This document shows, one piece after another, positions 16,098 through 24,734 of a stretch of DNA of 47,826 nucleotides. A program made the position numbers and the translations under genes. The DNA comes from an uncultured Collinsella sp. Lineage in GTDB: Bacteria; Actinomycetota; Coriobacteriia; Coriobacteriales; Coriobacteriaceae. The stretch spans positions 1 through 47,826 of the forward strand of contig CAKTWK010000017.1 of assembly GCA_934630735.1 (NCBI GenBank). Direction: 5' to 3'. The notes under the pieces are model-generated. The model did no database searches and had not been told where the DNA came from. It saw nothing but the letters and a program-made list of their open reading frames with translations. How positions within the stretch are numbered: the stretch's first letter is position 1; each line of letters opens with the position of its first letter.

Positions 16098-16236
16098 CGA
16101 GCCGCATTTGCGCCAAGGTGACGTGAAATGAGAGGGCGCTGACCTTCTGGTCGCGCCCTCGAAATTGAACGTCAGATTGGCGTGAATGCGGCTCGCGCAG
16201 CGTCGAGCAGTTCCGGCGTTTGGTAAAACGCCGGAA
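16098..16236 (-). repeat. 3'-end element copy 2 with 98-base palindrome
   Basis: Read on the minus strand it starts seven bases after the glmS stop. The hairpin TTCCGGCGTTT/AAACGCCGGAA (16211-16236) is followed by CTGCTCGACGCTGCGC and then the 98-base palindrome (16098-16195), which is 94/98 identical to 8809-8906. Compared with copy 1, a C-G pair in the hairpin has become G-C and an outer G-C pair of the palindrome has become A-T. Both are compensatory. Confidence 0.8.
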
Positions 16237-16242
16237 CAACAA

Positions 16243-18090
<1,848 letters not shown>

Positions 18091-18164
18091 AGGATAAATC
18101 CCTTCGTTCGCGTGACTGCAAGACGTCCACGCACAGGGGGCGCTGAGACGTATAACGTTCGAGT

Positions 18165-18224
18165 ATTGTACTCACGCAAGCGCAAGCTGATATACCAGAA
18201 GTGGTATCTCAACTTAGATACCAC
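18165..18224 (-). promoter_or_regulatory. glmS promoter with operator-like palindromes
   Basis: On the minus strand TACAAT (18165-18170) would start glmS transcription about 70 bases before the gene. Over and upstream of the -35 position lie two palindromes sharing a half-site: ATACCA-N4-TGGTAT and GTGGTATC-N8-GATACCAC (18201-18224). The TGGTAT core is of the type bound by GntR/HutC-family regulators of amino-sugar genes, but the regulator is not identified here. Confidence 0.5.
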
Positions 18225-18321
18225 CCGATGCACACATGCCCAGCCGGTCCAAACCGCCACAATGGGGACAGGAACCTTTGTGGTGGTTTGGACCGGGGCG
18301 GCGCTCTGTCCCAGCGAAAGA

Positions 18322-18458
18322 TCTCGATCTGTAACATCTGGGGCTCCGGAAGCCGGCTTAGTGTTACAGATCGAGGCATTACAGTTCGGCCCCTGCACTA
18401 TGTCTCGATCTGTAACGGGTAGAACCGGTTTTGCCGTCCAGGTATTACAGATCGAGAC
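18322..18458. repeat. Four copies of a TCTCGATCTGTAAC-like unit in two hairpins
   Basis: Plus-strand copies lie at 18322-18335 and 18403-18416. Inverted partners lie at 18363-18375 and 18444-18458. Each pair can fold into a stem of 13-14 bases with a 26-28 base loop. A fifth partial unit (ATTACAG) lies near 18378. The pairs look like a tandem REP doublet. Confidence 0.75.
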
Positions 18459-18536
18459 AATTGAAGGCCCAGGCAGCTCAAACCACCACAAAGGTGTCTG
18501 CCCCCTTCGTGGTGGTCGCGCTGGCAACGGCGTTTC

Positions 18537-18582
18537 CCCAGATAAACCTGCCAAAATAAACCTGTCCCTTTTTGGTAGGTTT
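18537..18582 (-). repeat. GGGACAG palindrome family, copy 2
   Basis: Inverted copy of the element at 15954-15999, sharing the 32-base core exactly. It ends eight bases before the candidate -10 box of the LacI-type gene, so it occupies the -35 region of that promoter. Confidence 0.8.
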
Positions 18583-18630
18583 GGGATGCTACAATCTGGC
18601 TTGTACTTGAAACGCATCAAAGGGGCCGCT

Positions 18631-19743
18631 ATGGCAAAGGTAAAAATCAGCGATGTCGCGCGCGAGGCGGGAGTCTCGCTGGGCACGGTTTCCAACGCGC
18701 TCAACCATCCCGAAAAGCTGCGCCCCGAGACCCTCAAACTTATCAACGAAACCATCAATCGACTGGGCTACCTGCCCAACCAAAGCGCCCGTCAGCTCGC
18801 AGGCGGCGCCACCAAGTCCTTTGGCCTAGTCCTCCCCCGCCTCGACCACGGCTTCTCGCTCCAAATTGCCAGCGGCGCCCACAACGAGGCCCGCAAGCAC
18901 GGCTATGACTTGCTCATCGCCAACGCCGACAACGACGACATTCTCGAAGACCATTACCTGCGCTACTTTATGGGCACTCAGATGTCCGGCGTCATGGTTC
19001 AGCCCATGGCATCCCCCGACTGGCACCCGGCCATGACTAAAATGCCCGTGCCGATCGTCTATCTGGACATCCACTGTTCCGAGCCCGGCTACTACGTGGC
19101 TGCCGATAACGAAGCCCAAGGTCGCATCATCGCCGAGCTCGCCATCGCCCGCGGCGCACGCCATATTGTCGTTGTGGGTCGAGCAGCATTTATGCAGCTC
19201 ACCCTACGCGTACTTGGCATCCACAAGGCCCTCGCCCTGCATCCCGATATCAAAATTGAGGTCATAGACGCTGGAGAGTGGAATACCGCTGCCGACGGCT
19301 ACGGCATCGGTGCCCAAATCGCCGAGCGCCCCGCGGACGAGCGCCCCGACTTCGTGGTCGGCCTGACCGACGTACTGGCCTCGGGCGTTATCTCGGCGTT
19401 AATCGACAAGGGCATCTCCGTCCCCGAGCAGGTCCGCGTGGCCGGCTGCGACGGCAACCCACTCGCCTGGAGCGGGGCGGTCCCGCTCACCACGGTGGCA
19501 CCCCCAGGCTACGAGATTGGCCGCAAGGGCGTTCAATTGCTCATGGAGCAAATCGAGAACAAGCCCGCCGCCAAGACCAAGCACGTCCGCATCGGCTCCG
19601 CTGCGCGCACCGTCACCGCGGTCACGGCCACCGAGGACATCAACCGCCAAGAACTCGTGCGGCCGTTCTTGCTCGAGCGTGCCAGCACTCAGGCAAGCAG
19701 CCAGGCCGAAGCCACCGCCATCAACCTGGGCGCCTACCTGTAG
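18631..19743 (+). CDS. LacI family transcriptional regulator
   Basis: This 370-residue protein starts with a LacI helix-turn-helix (KISDVAREAGVSLGTVSNAL, about 5-24) and the hinge region ending near LGYLPNQSARQLA (45-57). A periplasmic-binding-protein-like sensor (about 62-335) follows. The family binds palindromic operators and releases them when a sugar or nucleoside binds. The C-terminal 30 residues (Ala/Gln/Thr rich) extend beyond the usual domain. The true start is ATG 18631; the frame is open far upstream, antisense to glmS, but that part is not coding. No transporter or catabolic gene is adjacent, so its target is unknown. Confidence 0.93.
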   Translation: MAKVKISDVAREAGVSLGTVSNALNHPEKLRPETLKLINETINRLGYLPNQSARQLAGGATKSFGLVLPRLDHGFSLQIASGAHNEARKHGYDLLIANADNDDILEDHYLRYFMGTQMSGVMVQPMASPDWHPAMTKMPVPIVYLDIHCSEPGYYVAADNEAQGRIIAELAIARGARHIVVVGRAAFMQLTLRVLGIHKALALHPDIKIEVIDAGEWNTAADGYGIGAQIAERPADERPDFVVGLTDVLASGVISALIDKGISVPEQVRVAGCDGNPLAWSGAVPLTTVAPPGYEIGRKGVQLLMEQIENKPAAKTKHVRIGSAARTVTAVTATEDINRQELVRPFLLERASTQASSQAEATAINLGAYL

Positions 19744-19744
19744 T

Positions 19745-19786
19745 AAAAAGCGCCGCAGCGGAAACAGCCCCGCTGCGGCGCTTTTT
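19745..19786 (+). terminator. Terminator of the LacI-type gene
   Basis: AAAAAGCGCCGCAGCG (19745-19760) pairs perfectly with CGCTGCGGCGCTTTTT (19771-19786), giving a GC-rich stem with a T run. Symmetric A and T runs make it able to work in both directions. Confidence 0.92.
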
Positions 19787-19805
19787 ACTGGCCCCACGCC
19801 CATTA

Positions 19806-19816
19806 GCCAAGGCTAC
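19806..19816 (+). repeat. GCCAAGGCTAC repeat, left flank of AAA_14 gene
   Basis: The 11-base GCCAAGGCTAC occurs here, directly repeated at 21188-21198 and inverted at 21245-21255. The first and second copies bracket the AAA_14 gene and its AT-rich leader. Confidence 0.5.
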
Positions 19817-19950
19817 AGCTACCGATATTTATGGAATGCAATCCAAATTTCATGCGTTGTTTTGATAAAATGGATTCGGTTCTATATTTTTTGTAATTTC
19901 ATATAAATATTGATTTTGTTCCAATGTTTTCAGACCCAGGGAGAGGCTTT

Positions 19951-21156
19951 ATGGATTTGATTGACCGCAAACAGTACCTCGACTGGCTCATTTCGTGGAA
20001 AGACTCGCATGTTATCAAGGTCGTTTCGGGCGTGCGTAGGTCCGGTAAATCGAAGCTATTCGAGATTTACCGTGGTCATTTGCGCGACCATGGAACCACA
20101 AATGCCCAGGTCATATCCCTCAACTTTGAAGATCTGGAGTTCGAGTCTCTTACGTCGTATAGAGCACTCTATGACTACGTTTCCGCCAAACTCGTCCCCG
20201 ATAAGATGAACTACGTTTTTCTGGACGAGATACAGCATGTCGAGCACTTCGAAAAAGCCGTCGACAGCCTATTTATCAAAGACAATGTCGATCTCTACAT
20301 AACCGGTTCCAACGCCTATCTGCTCTCGAGCGAGCTGGCAACCTTACTATCCGGTCGCTACGTAGAGCTCAAGATGCTGCCCCTCTCCTTTAAAGAGTTT
20401 TGCTCGGCAAAAACCAATGGCGGAAAGGCTCCTACCCAGCTGTTTGACGAGTACATCACCCGGGGCTCCTTTCCCTTTATCGCCGAAACGGGTATCCAGG
20501 GCTCCCAGGCGCGCGATTACCTTATGAGCCTCTACGACACCATAGTCATACGCGACGTTATCGAACGCTTGAAGGTCTCGGACGTCTCGACCCTGCGCGA
20601 TATCACCAAGTTCCTACTCCATAACGTCGGAAGTCGAATCTCGGTTAAAAAAATCTCCGATACGCTCTCGTCCAACGGCAACAAAACTGACCAGAAAACC
20701 GTCGCCAAGTACCTCAAAGGGCTAACAGACAGTCTCGTGCTGTATTCGGCACCGCGCTACAACGTACGCGGTCGGCAGCTTCTTACAACAAACGGCAAAT
20801 ACTACGCCGTCGACCTTGGACTTAGAGGCGCTCTCGTCAAAACTCAGAGCAGCGACATCGGTCATATCCTCGAAAATGTTGTCTATCTCGAGCTCCTACG
20901 CCGCGGATACGACGTCTACGTGGGCGATATCGATGATGGGGAAATCGATTTTGTTGCCCTTGGCTCAGACGAGACGGCCTATTTTCAGGTTTCAGCCACC
21001 ACGCTCGACGAAACCACCCTCAACCGCGAGTTGGCTCCCTTTAAGAAAGTCCGAGACAACTATCCCAAGACGCTTCTTACGCTCGACACGCTATTTACTG
21101 ACGCAAACTACGAAGGAGTTCGCAAGCGCAACGTAATCGACTGGCTCTTGGAGTAA
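19951..21156 (+). CDS. AAA_14 ATPase with DUF4143 domain
   Basis: This 401-residue protein has an N-terminal P-loop ATPase: Walker A GVRRSGKS (27-34), Walker B YVFLDE (88-93) and an ITGSNAYLLS sensor-like segment. The C-terminal DUF4143 domain includes a PD-(D/E)xK-like array (Glu in ENVVYLEL, EIDFVA, then FQVS). These proteins are common, variable accessory ATPases of unknown role in gut bacteria. The start at 19951 follows GGGAGAGG; an in-frame ATG at 19924 is less likely. Codon use is less GC-rich than its neighbours and about 100 bases upstream are AT-rich, suggesting transfer. GCCAAGGCTAC repeats flank the gene. Confidence 0.85.
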   Translation: MDLIDRKQYLDWLISWKDSHVIKVVSGVRRSGKSKLFEIYRGHLRDHGTTNAQVISLNFEDLEFESLTSYRALYDYVSAKLVPDKMNYVFLDEIQHVEHFEKAVDSLFIKDNVDLYITGSNAYLLSSELATLLSGRYVELKMLPLSFKEFCSAKTNGGKAPTQLFDEYITRGSFPFIAETGIQGSQARDYLMSLYDTIVIRDVIERLKVSDVSTLRDITKFLLHNVGSRISVKKISDTLSSNGNKTDQKTVAKYLKGLTDSLVLYSAPRYNVRGRQLLTTNGKYYAVDLGLRGALVKTQSSDIGHILENVVYLELLRRGYDVYVGDIDDGEIDFVALGSDETAYFQVSATTLDETTLNRELAPFKKVRDNYPKTLLTLDTLFTDANYEGVRKRNVIDWLLE

Positions 21157-21187
21157 CTCGTAACGTCCAAAGCCCCGCCAACCCCTT

Positions 21188-21270
21188 GCCAAGGCTACGG
21201 CCTCGGTCGCTTAAAGCACAAAGCCCCTCTTATCGGCCAAAACTGTAGCCTTGGCGAGATAAGAGGGGCT
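21188..21270. repeat. Inverted repeats after the AAA_14 gene
   Basis: GCCAAGGCTAC (21188-21198) pairs with GTAGCCTTGGC (21245-21255), and AGCCCCTCTTATC (21222-21234) pairs with GATAAGAGGGGCT (21258-21270). The two stems interleave, so they are alternative structures or a pseudoknot-like arrangement. No T run follows on the plus strand. Confidence 0.5.
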
Positions 21271-21357
21271 GACTGGATCAGCGCTTGCGCGCGAGTGCCG
21301 TCGTCGTCACCGTTAGCGGCAGACAACGCCCACGAGCGCATTCAGGATCTTGGATAT

Positions 21358-21396
21358 AGATGCGGCCACCCGACTAAGCGGTTGGCCGCATCTTTA
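21358..21396 (+). terminator. Terminator between convergent AAA_14 and HAD genes
   Basis: AGATGCGGCC (21358-21367) pairs with GGCCGCATCT (21384-21393), with more pairing inside, and is followed by TTTAAAAT on the plus strand. It may serve both convergent genes, although the minus-strand side has no clear T run. Confidence 0.55.
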
Positions 21397-21427
21397 AAAT
21401 GCTATTGAAATGGCTCAGGTGCAAACG

Positions 21428-22078
21428 CTAGCGCACGGCCTTGACCGCCGCCGTCAGATCGAACAGTGTATCGAGCACGGCCTCGCAGCCATCCACCACG
21501 TCCTGCGGCAGCGGCACGATATCGGGGACAGCGAAGACATGGCAGCCGGCCGTGATGCCCGAGACGCAGCCGTTGCGAGAGTCCTCGACCACGGCGCATT
21601 CCTCGGGGGCAAAGCCCGCGCGCTCGCAGGCGAGCAGATACATCTCGGGGTCGGGTTTGCCGTGCACGACGTCCTCGCCGCAGGTCACCGTTTCAAACTT
21701 GTCAAAGAGGCCGACCATCTTAAGGTTGCGCTCGGCCGTGACATGGCGCGATGACGTCGCAAGGCCCACGGGATAGCCCGCAGCCAGCAGCTCGTCTATG
21801 CACTCGGCGGCGCCGGCCTTAAGCTCCAGGTCGGTCTTGACCATCTCATCGCGAATCTCCTTGTGGCGGATATAGATCGCCTCGGCAGTTTCTCTGCTGC
21901 CGTAATGCGCCTCAAGGATGCCCATGACATCGGGCAGCGTGCGACCGATAAACTGATGGATCAGCGCTTCATCAATCGCGATCCCCAGCTCAACAGCGCC
22001 CGCCTTCCACGCCTTGACGCCCAAACGCTCGGTATCGACCAGCGTTCCGTCCATGTCAAAAATAACAGCCTTGATCAT
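21428..22078 (-). CDS. HAD superfamily hydrolase, beta-phosphoglucomutase-like
   Basis: This 216-residue cytoplasmic enzyme has all four HAD motifs. They are DMDGTLVDTE (D8 and D10, nucleophile and acid/base), the SSR serine-threonine motif II near residue 109, the lysine of GKPDPEMY, and VVEDSRNG with the metal-binding acids. A small helical cap sits between motif I and II, as in sugar-phosphate phosphatases and beta-phosphoglucomutase. Natural substrates are probably small sugar phosphates. The start at 22078 follows GGGGGA by seven bases. It is divergent from larE and shares a promoter region with a palindrome. Confidence 0.9.
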   Translation of the reverse strand: MIKAVIFDMDGTLVDTERLGVKAWKAGAVELGIAIDEALIHQFIGRTLPDVMGILEAHYGSRETAEAIYIRHKEIRDEMVKTDLELKAGAAECIDELLAAGYPVGLATSSRHVTAERNLKMVGLFDKFETVTCGEDVVHGKPDPEMYLLACERAGFAPEECAVVEDSRNGCVSGITAGCHVFAVPDIVPLPQDVVDGCEAVLDTLFDLTAAVKAVR

Positions 22079-22128
22079 ATCGGTCCCCCATCGCATCATG
22101 CCGCTGTACCACCGCAACTCTACCGCAT

Positions 22129-22157
22129 TTGACAACTTGTATATAACGTATATACCA
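22129..22157 (+). promoter_or_regulatory. larE promoter overlapped by GTATATA palindrome
   Basis: TTGACA (22129-22134) is followed after 16 bases by TATACC (22151-22156). A near-perfect palindrome GTATATAACGTATATAC (22139-22155) covers spacer and -10 box. It also faces the divergent HAD gene, so a regulator bound here could control both genes. Confidence 0.5.
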
Positions 22158-22251
22158 TATTGCACTTTCGTTACATAGGTAGAAGTCTTATGACGAGCAG
22201 CTCAGTAGGATTATAGTTTTCGGCTGAGCACTCTACGGTAAGGAACGTTTC

Positions 22252-23130
22252 ATGTTTTCAGACAGCACCGCGTCCGCAAAGGAGCTTCAGGACAAACTCG
22301 CAGCGCTCGAGCAGCTGCTTTTGGCATATGGACGCGTCGCCATCGGCTTTTCCGGCGGCGTCGACAGCAGCTTTTTGGCCGCCGTATGCACCCGTATCAT
22401 GCCTGACAGCACCCTTCTCGTTCACCTCACCACGCCGCTCATCGGCACGCCCGAGCAGGCTTCGTTTGAGCGGTCCGTTGACGGTCAGGGCAATGAGGGC
22501 CCGCATTTTAAGCTCCCCGTGCTCAATCTTTCGGTCGATCAGTTGCAGCTTCCCCAGGTAGTCTGCAACGATGCCGACCGCTGCTACCACTGCAAACGCG
22601 CCGGCTTCACTGCCATCGTCAACCACGCCAAGTCGCTGGGCTTTCCCACCGTCATCGACGGTAGCAACGCAAGCGATCGCGGTGATTACCGCCCCGGCAT
22701 GCGTGCGGCAGAAGAGCTCGGCGTGCGCTCGCCGCTTATGGAGGTCGGCTTTACCAAGGACGAGGAGCGCGAGCTGCTGCGCGCATGGGGCTACCCTGTC
22801 TGGAACCTGCCGGCAGGCGCCTGCTTGGCCACGCGCATCCCCACGGGCGAGGAGCTTACGCGCGAGAAGGTCGATTTAATCCGCGCCTGCGAGGATTACC
22901 TGCACGATCTTGACCTGGCGCAGGTCCGTGCACGCCTCATCGGCGGCTGCATGCACATCGAGGCCGCGCCGGCAGACGTCGCCAAAATCGCAGCCCTCGG
23001 CGGTGCCGCCGTCGACGACGAGGGCAAGACCCCGCTGCCCGCCGCCATCGAATCCGCGCTGCGCAACCTAGGTTGCGGCCACATCTCCCCCGAGGTCGCC
23101 CCCTACATCCACGGCAACATGAACCTTTAA
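22252..23130 (+). CDS. larE: LarE-type ATP-dependent sulfur transferase
   Basis: This 292-residue protein is an N-type PP-loop enzyme: SGGVDSS (34-40), CYHCK (111-115), NASDRGDYRPG (139-149) and GACLATR with C191. In lactobacilli LarE donates sulfur from this cysteine to build the nickel-pincer cofactor of lactate racemase; other LarE proteins use extra cysteines to hold an iron-sulfur cluster. AAGGA precedes the start. larA, larB and larC are not in this window, so the cofactor route must be completed elsewhere, or the protein serves another sulfur transfer. The 3'-end element begins directly after the stop. Confidence 0.88.
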   Translation: MFSDSTASAKELQDKLAALEQLLLAYGRVAIGFSGGVDSSFLAAVCTRIMPDSTLLVHLTTPLIGTPEQASFERSVDGQGNEGPHFKLPVLNLSVDQLQLPQVVCNDADRCYHCKRAGFTAIVNHAKSLGFPTVIDGSNASDRGDYRPGMRAAEELGVRSPLMEVGFTKDEERELLRAWGYPVWNLPAGACLATRIPTGEELTREKVDLIRACEDYLHDLDLAQVRARLIGGCMHIEAAPADVAKIAALGGAAVDDEGKTPLPAAIESALRNLGCGHISPEVAPYIHGNMNL

Positions 23131-23170
23131 GTTACGCCGTTTTACAAACGGCGTAACCGCTCGGCGCTGC
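23131..23170 (+). repeat. 3'-end element copy 3
   Basis: A perfect 12-base hairpin GTTACGCCGTTT/AAACGGCGTAAC (23131-23157) begins at the base after the larE stop codon and is followed by CGCTCGGCGCTGC. Compared with copies 1 and 4 a stem C-G pair is replaced by A-T. The long palindrome of copies 1 and 2 is missing. Confidence 0.75.
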
Positions 23171-23199
23171 ACAGGCTCAACCTGAACACATAAATTGCC

Positions 23200-23245
23200 A
23201 CCTTCCAAAAAGGGACAGGTTTATTTTGGCAGGTTTTATCTGGGG
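23200..23245 (+). repeat. GGGACAG palindrome family, copy 3
   Basis: Same orientation as copy 1 and identical in the 32-base core. The outer left arm is less complementary (ACCTTCC). It lies between the larE 3'-end element and its terminator. Confidence 0.8.
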
Positions 23246-23255
23246 AAACGCAAAC

Positions 23256-23290
23256 AGGGCCGCAACGTCGCATGGCGTTGCGGCCCTTTT
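23256..23290 (+). terminator. Terminator between larE and the EIIA gene
   Basis: AGGGCCGCAACG (23256-23267) pairs with CGTTGCGGCCCT (23276-23287), followed by TTT. It ends the larE transcript and may act on the convergent PTS operon as well. Confidence 0.85.
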
Positions 23291-23330
23291 CCTTGGAGAA
23301 GGATCAATTGATTGAGCGGGCGGGTTACAC

Positions 23331-23783
23331 CTAACCCTCGAGCCCGGCGTTAATAAGCTCCGCGATCTCAACGGGATCGGTGCTCGCGCGCACCTTATCG
23401 CGGAAGCCGGCGTCCATCAGCATCACGGCAGCCTTGGAAAGCAGACGCAGATGCGTGGTTCCAGCTTCGCCGGCGGGCACGTACAGCGCAAGCGCGACAT
23501 CGACGGGCACGCCGTCAAAGCTCGGCCACTCAACAGGCTCGGCCAGCTTGAGCACGGCAACGCCCGGCGTATGGATCGCGTCGCTCTTGGCATGCGGAAC
23601 GGCAAAACCGGCGACAAGGCCAGTCTCGGCCTCGTTTTCGCGGGCGACAAAGGCCGCCTCGACGGCAGAGGCATCGTCGGCAAAGCCAAGCTCAACAGCC
23701 TGCTCAGACAAATAATGCAGCGCATCCTCACGCGTTGCGGCGGCATGCCCAATCGTTACCTGGTTGGCAGATACAAATCCCAT
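23331..23783 (-). CDS. PTS EIIA component, fructose/mannitol type
   Basis: This 150-residue cytoplasmic protein accepts phosphate from HPr and passes it to EIIB. The phosphorylated histidine is H64 in AGFAVPHAKSD, the typical PTS_EIIA type-2 site. ATG 23783 is preferred because AAGGAG lies eight bases upstream; the GTG at 23792 would overlap that site. It is the last gene of the operon, 12 bases after the transketolase C subunit, and should serve the EIIBC protein encoded at the operon's start. Confidence 0.93.
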   Translation of the reverse strand: MGFVSANQVTIGHAAATREDALHYLSEQAVELGFADDASAVEAAFVARENEAETGLVAGFAVPHAKSDAIHTPGVAVLKLAEPVEWPSFDGVPVDVALALYVPAGEAGTTHLRLLSKAAVMLMDAGFRDKVRASTDPVEIAELINAGLEG

Positions 23784-23795
23784 GGAAAACACTCC

Positions 23796-24734
23796 TTACA
23801 ACACGGACCTGACCGCGGCCTCGATACCCTCGGCGTCCAGACCGTACTTATGCAGCAAATCGACCGCGGGACCGGACTCGCCGTACACATCGCGCACGCC
23901 AACGCGGCGCATGGGCACCGGGTGCTGCTCCGCGAGCACCGCCGCAACGGCCTCGCCCAATCCGCCGACGATCGAGTGCTCCTCGGCGGTAACCACACGA
24001 CCGGTCTTCTTTGCGCTGGAAACAACCAAACGCTCATCAAGCGGCTTGATCGTATGCATGTTGATGACCTCGGCGTCGATGCCATCGGCAGCGAGCGCCT
24101 CGGCTGCCTCGAGCGCCTCGGCAACCATAAGGCCACACGCGACGATCGTGACATCGGAACCCTCGCGCACGACCACGCCGCGACCAATCTTGAACTCATA
24201 GTCCTCGTGGTCGTTGATAACCGGCGTAGCCAGACGGCCAAAACGCATGTAGACCGGGCCCTCAAACTCATAGGCGGCGCGCACGCAGGCGCGAGCCTCG
24301 ATGTCATCGGCAGGAACGATCACCGTCATACCCGGAATCGTGCGCATGAGCGCGATGTCCTCGCAACACTGATGCGTAGCGCCGTCCTCGCCCACCGAGA
24401 TGCCCGCATGCGTAGCGCCGATTTTGACGTTGAGATGCGGGTAGCCAATGGAATTGCGGACCTGCTCGTAGGCGCGACCGGCGGCAAACATCGCAAAGGT
24501 GCTCGCAAAAGCAACGCGGCCCGTGGTCGCGATGCCGGCGGCAAGACCCATCAGGTTGCTCTCGGCGATACCGGCATCGTAAAAGCGCTCAGGGTGTGCA
24601 GCCTTAAACTTACCCGTCTGCGTAGCAGCGGCCAGGTCGGCATCGAGCACTACAAAGTCATCGTGCTCATTGCCCAGCTCGACAAGTGTCTCGCCATAGC
24701 TAACGCGCGTGGCGACTTTCTTGACCTCTGCCAT
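23796..24734 (-). CDS. Transketolase, C-terminal subunit
   Basis: This 312-residue protein carries the pyrimidine-binding and C-terminal domains of transketolase, made as a separate chain. Visible are FYDAGIAESNLMGLAAGIA (catalytic Glu, about 51-69), THAGISVGEDGATHQ (about 108-122) and the C-terminal domain from about 190. With the N-terminal subunit it moves two-carbon units between ketose and aldose phosphates using thiamine diphosphate. Its start overlaps the stop of that gene by one base (TAATG), showing translational coupling. The setting inside a PTS operon indicates a dedicated role in degrading the imported sugar. Confidence 0.94.
   Translation of the reverse strand: MAEVKKVATRVSYGETLVELGNEHDDFVVLDADLAAATQTGKFKAAHPERFYDAGIAESNLMGLAAGIATTGRVAFASTFAMFAAGRAYEQVRNSIGYPHLNVKIGATHAGISVGEDGATHQCCEDIALMRTIPGMTVIVPADDIEARACVRAAYEFEGPVYMRFGRLATPVINDHEDYEFKIGRGVVVREGSDVTIVACGLMVAEALEAAEALAADGIDAEVINMHTIKPLDERLVVSSAKKTGRVVTAEEHSIVGGLGEAVAAVLAEQHPVPMRRVGVRDVYGESGPAVDLLHKYGLDAEGIEAAVRSVL

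Larger units (their letters stand above)
18091..18630. other. 540-base intergenic region rich in palindromes
   Basis: This gap separates glmS from the LacI-type gene. From left to right it holds the glmS leader and -10 box (18165-18170) and operator-like palindromes (18191-18224). Then come a CCGGTCCAAACC/GGTTTGGACCGG hairpin (18244-18296), two hairpins built from four copies of a TCTCGATCTGTAAC-like unit (18322-18458), a CCACCAC/GTGGTGG hairpin (18482-18516), and copy 2 of the GGGACAG palindrome (18537-18582). The LacI -10 box TACAAT (18590-18595) is last. No coding frame is convincing. Confidence 0.7.

Noticed and set aside
18091..18200. glmS ribozyme
   Set aside because: The leader lacks the conserved core near a cleavage site, and the gap is better explained by a promoter with palindromes.
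19806..21255. A complete insertion sequence around the AAA_14 gene
   Set aside because: There is no transposase and the flanking 11-base repeats are short. I keep it only as a possible acquired cassette.
22252..23130. NAD synthetase or GMP synthase reading of the PP-loop protein
   Set aside because: The SGGVDSS motif is shared, but CYHCK and GACLATR with the sacrificial Cys position fit LarE.
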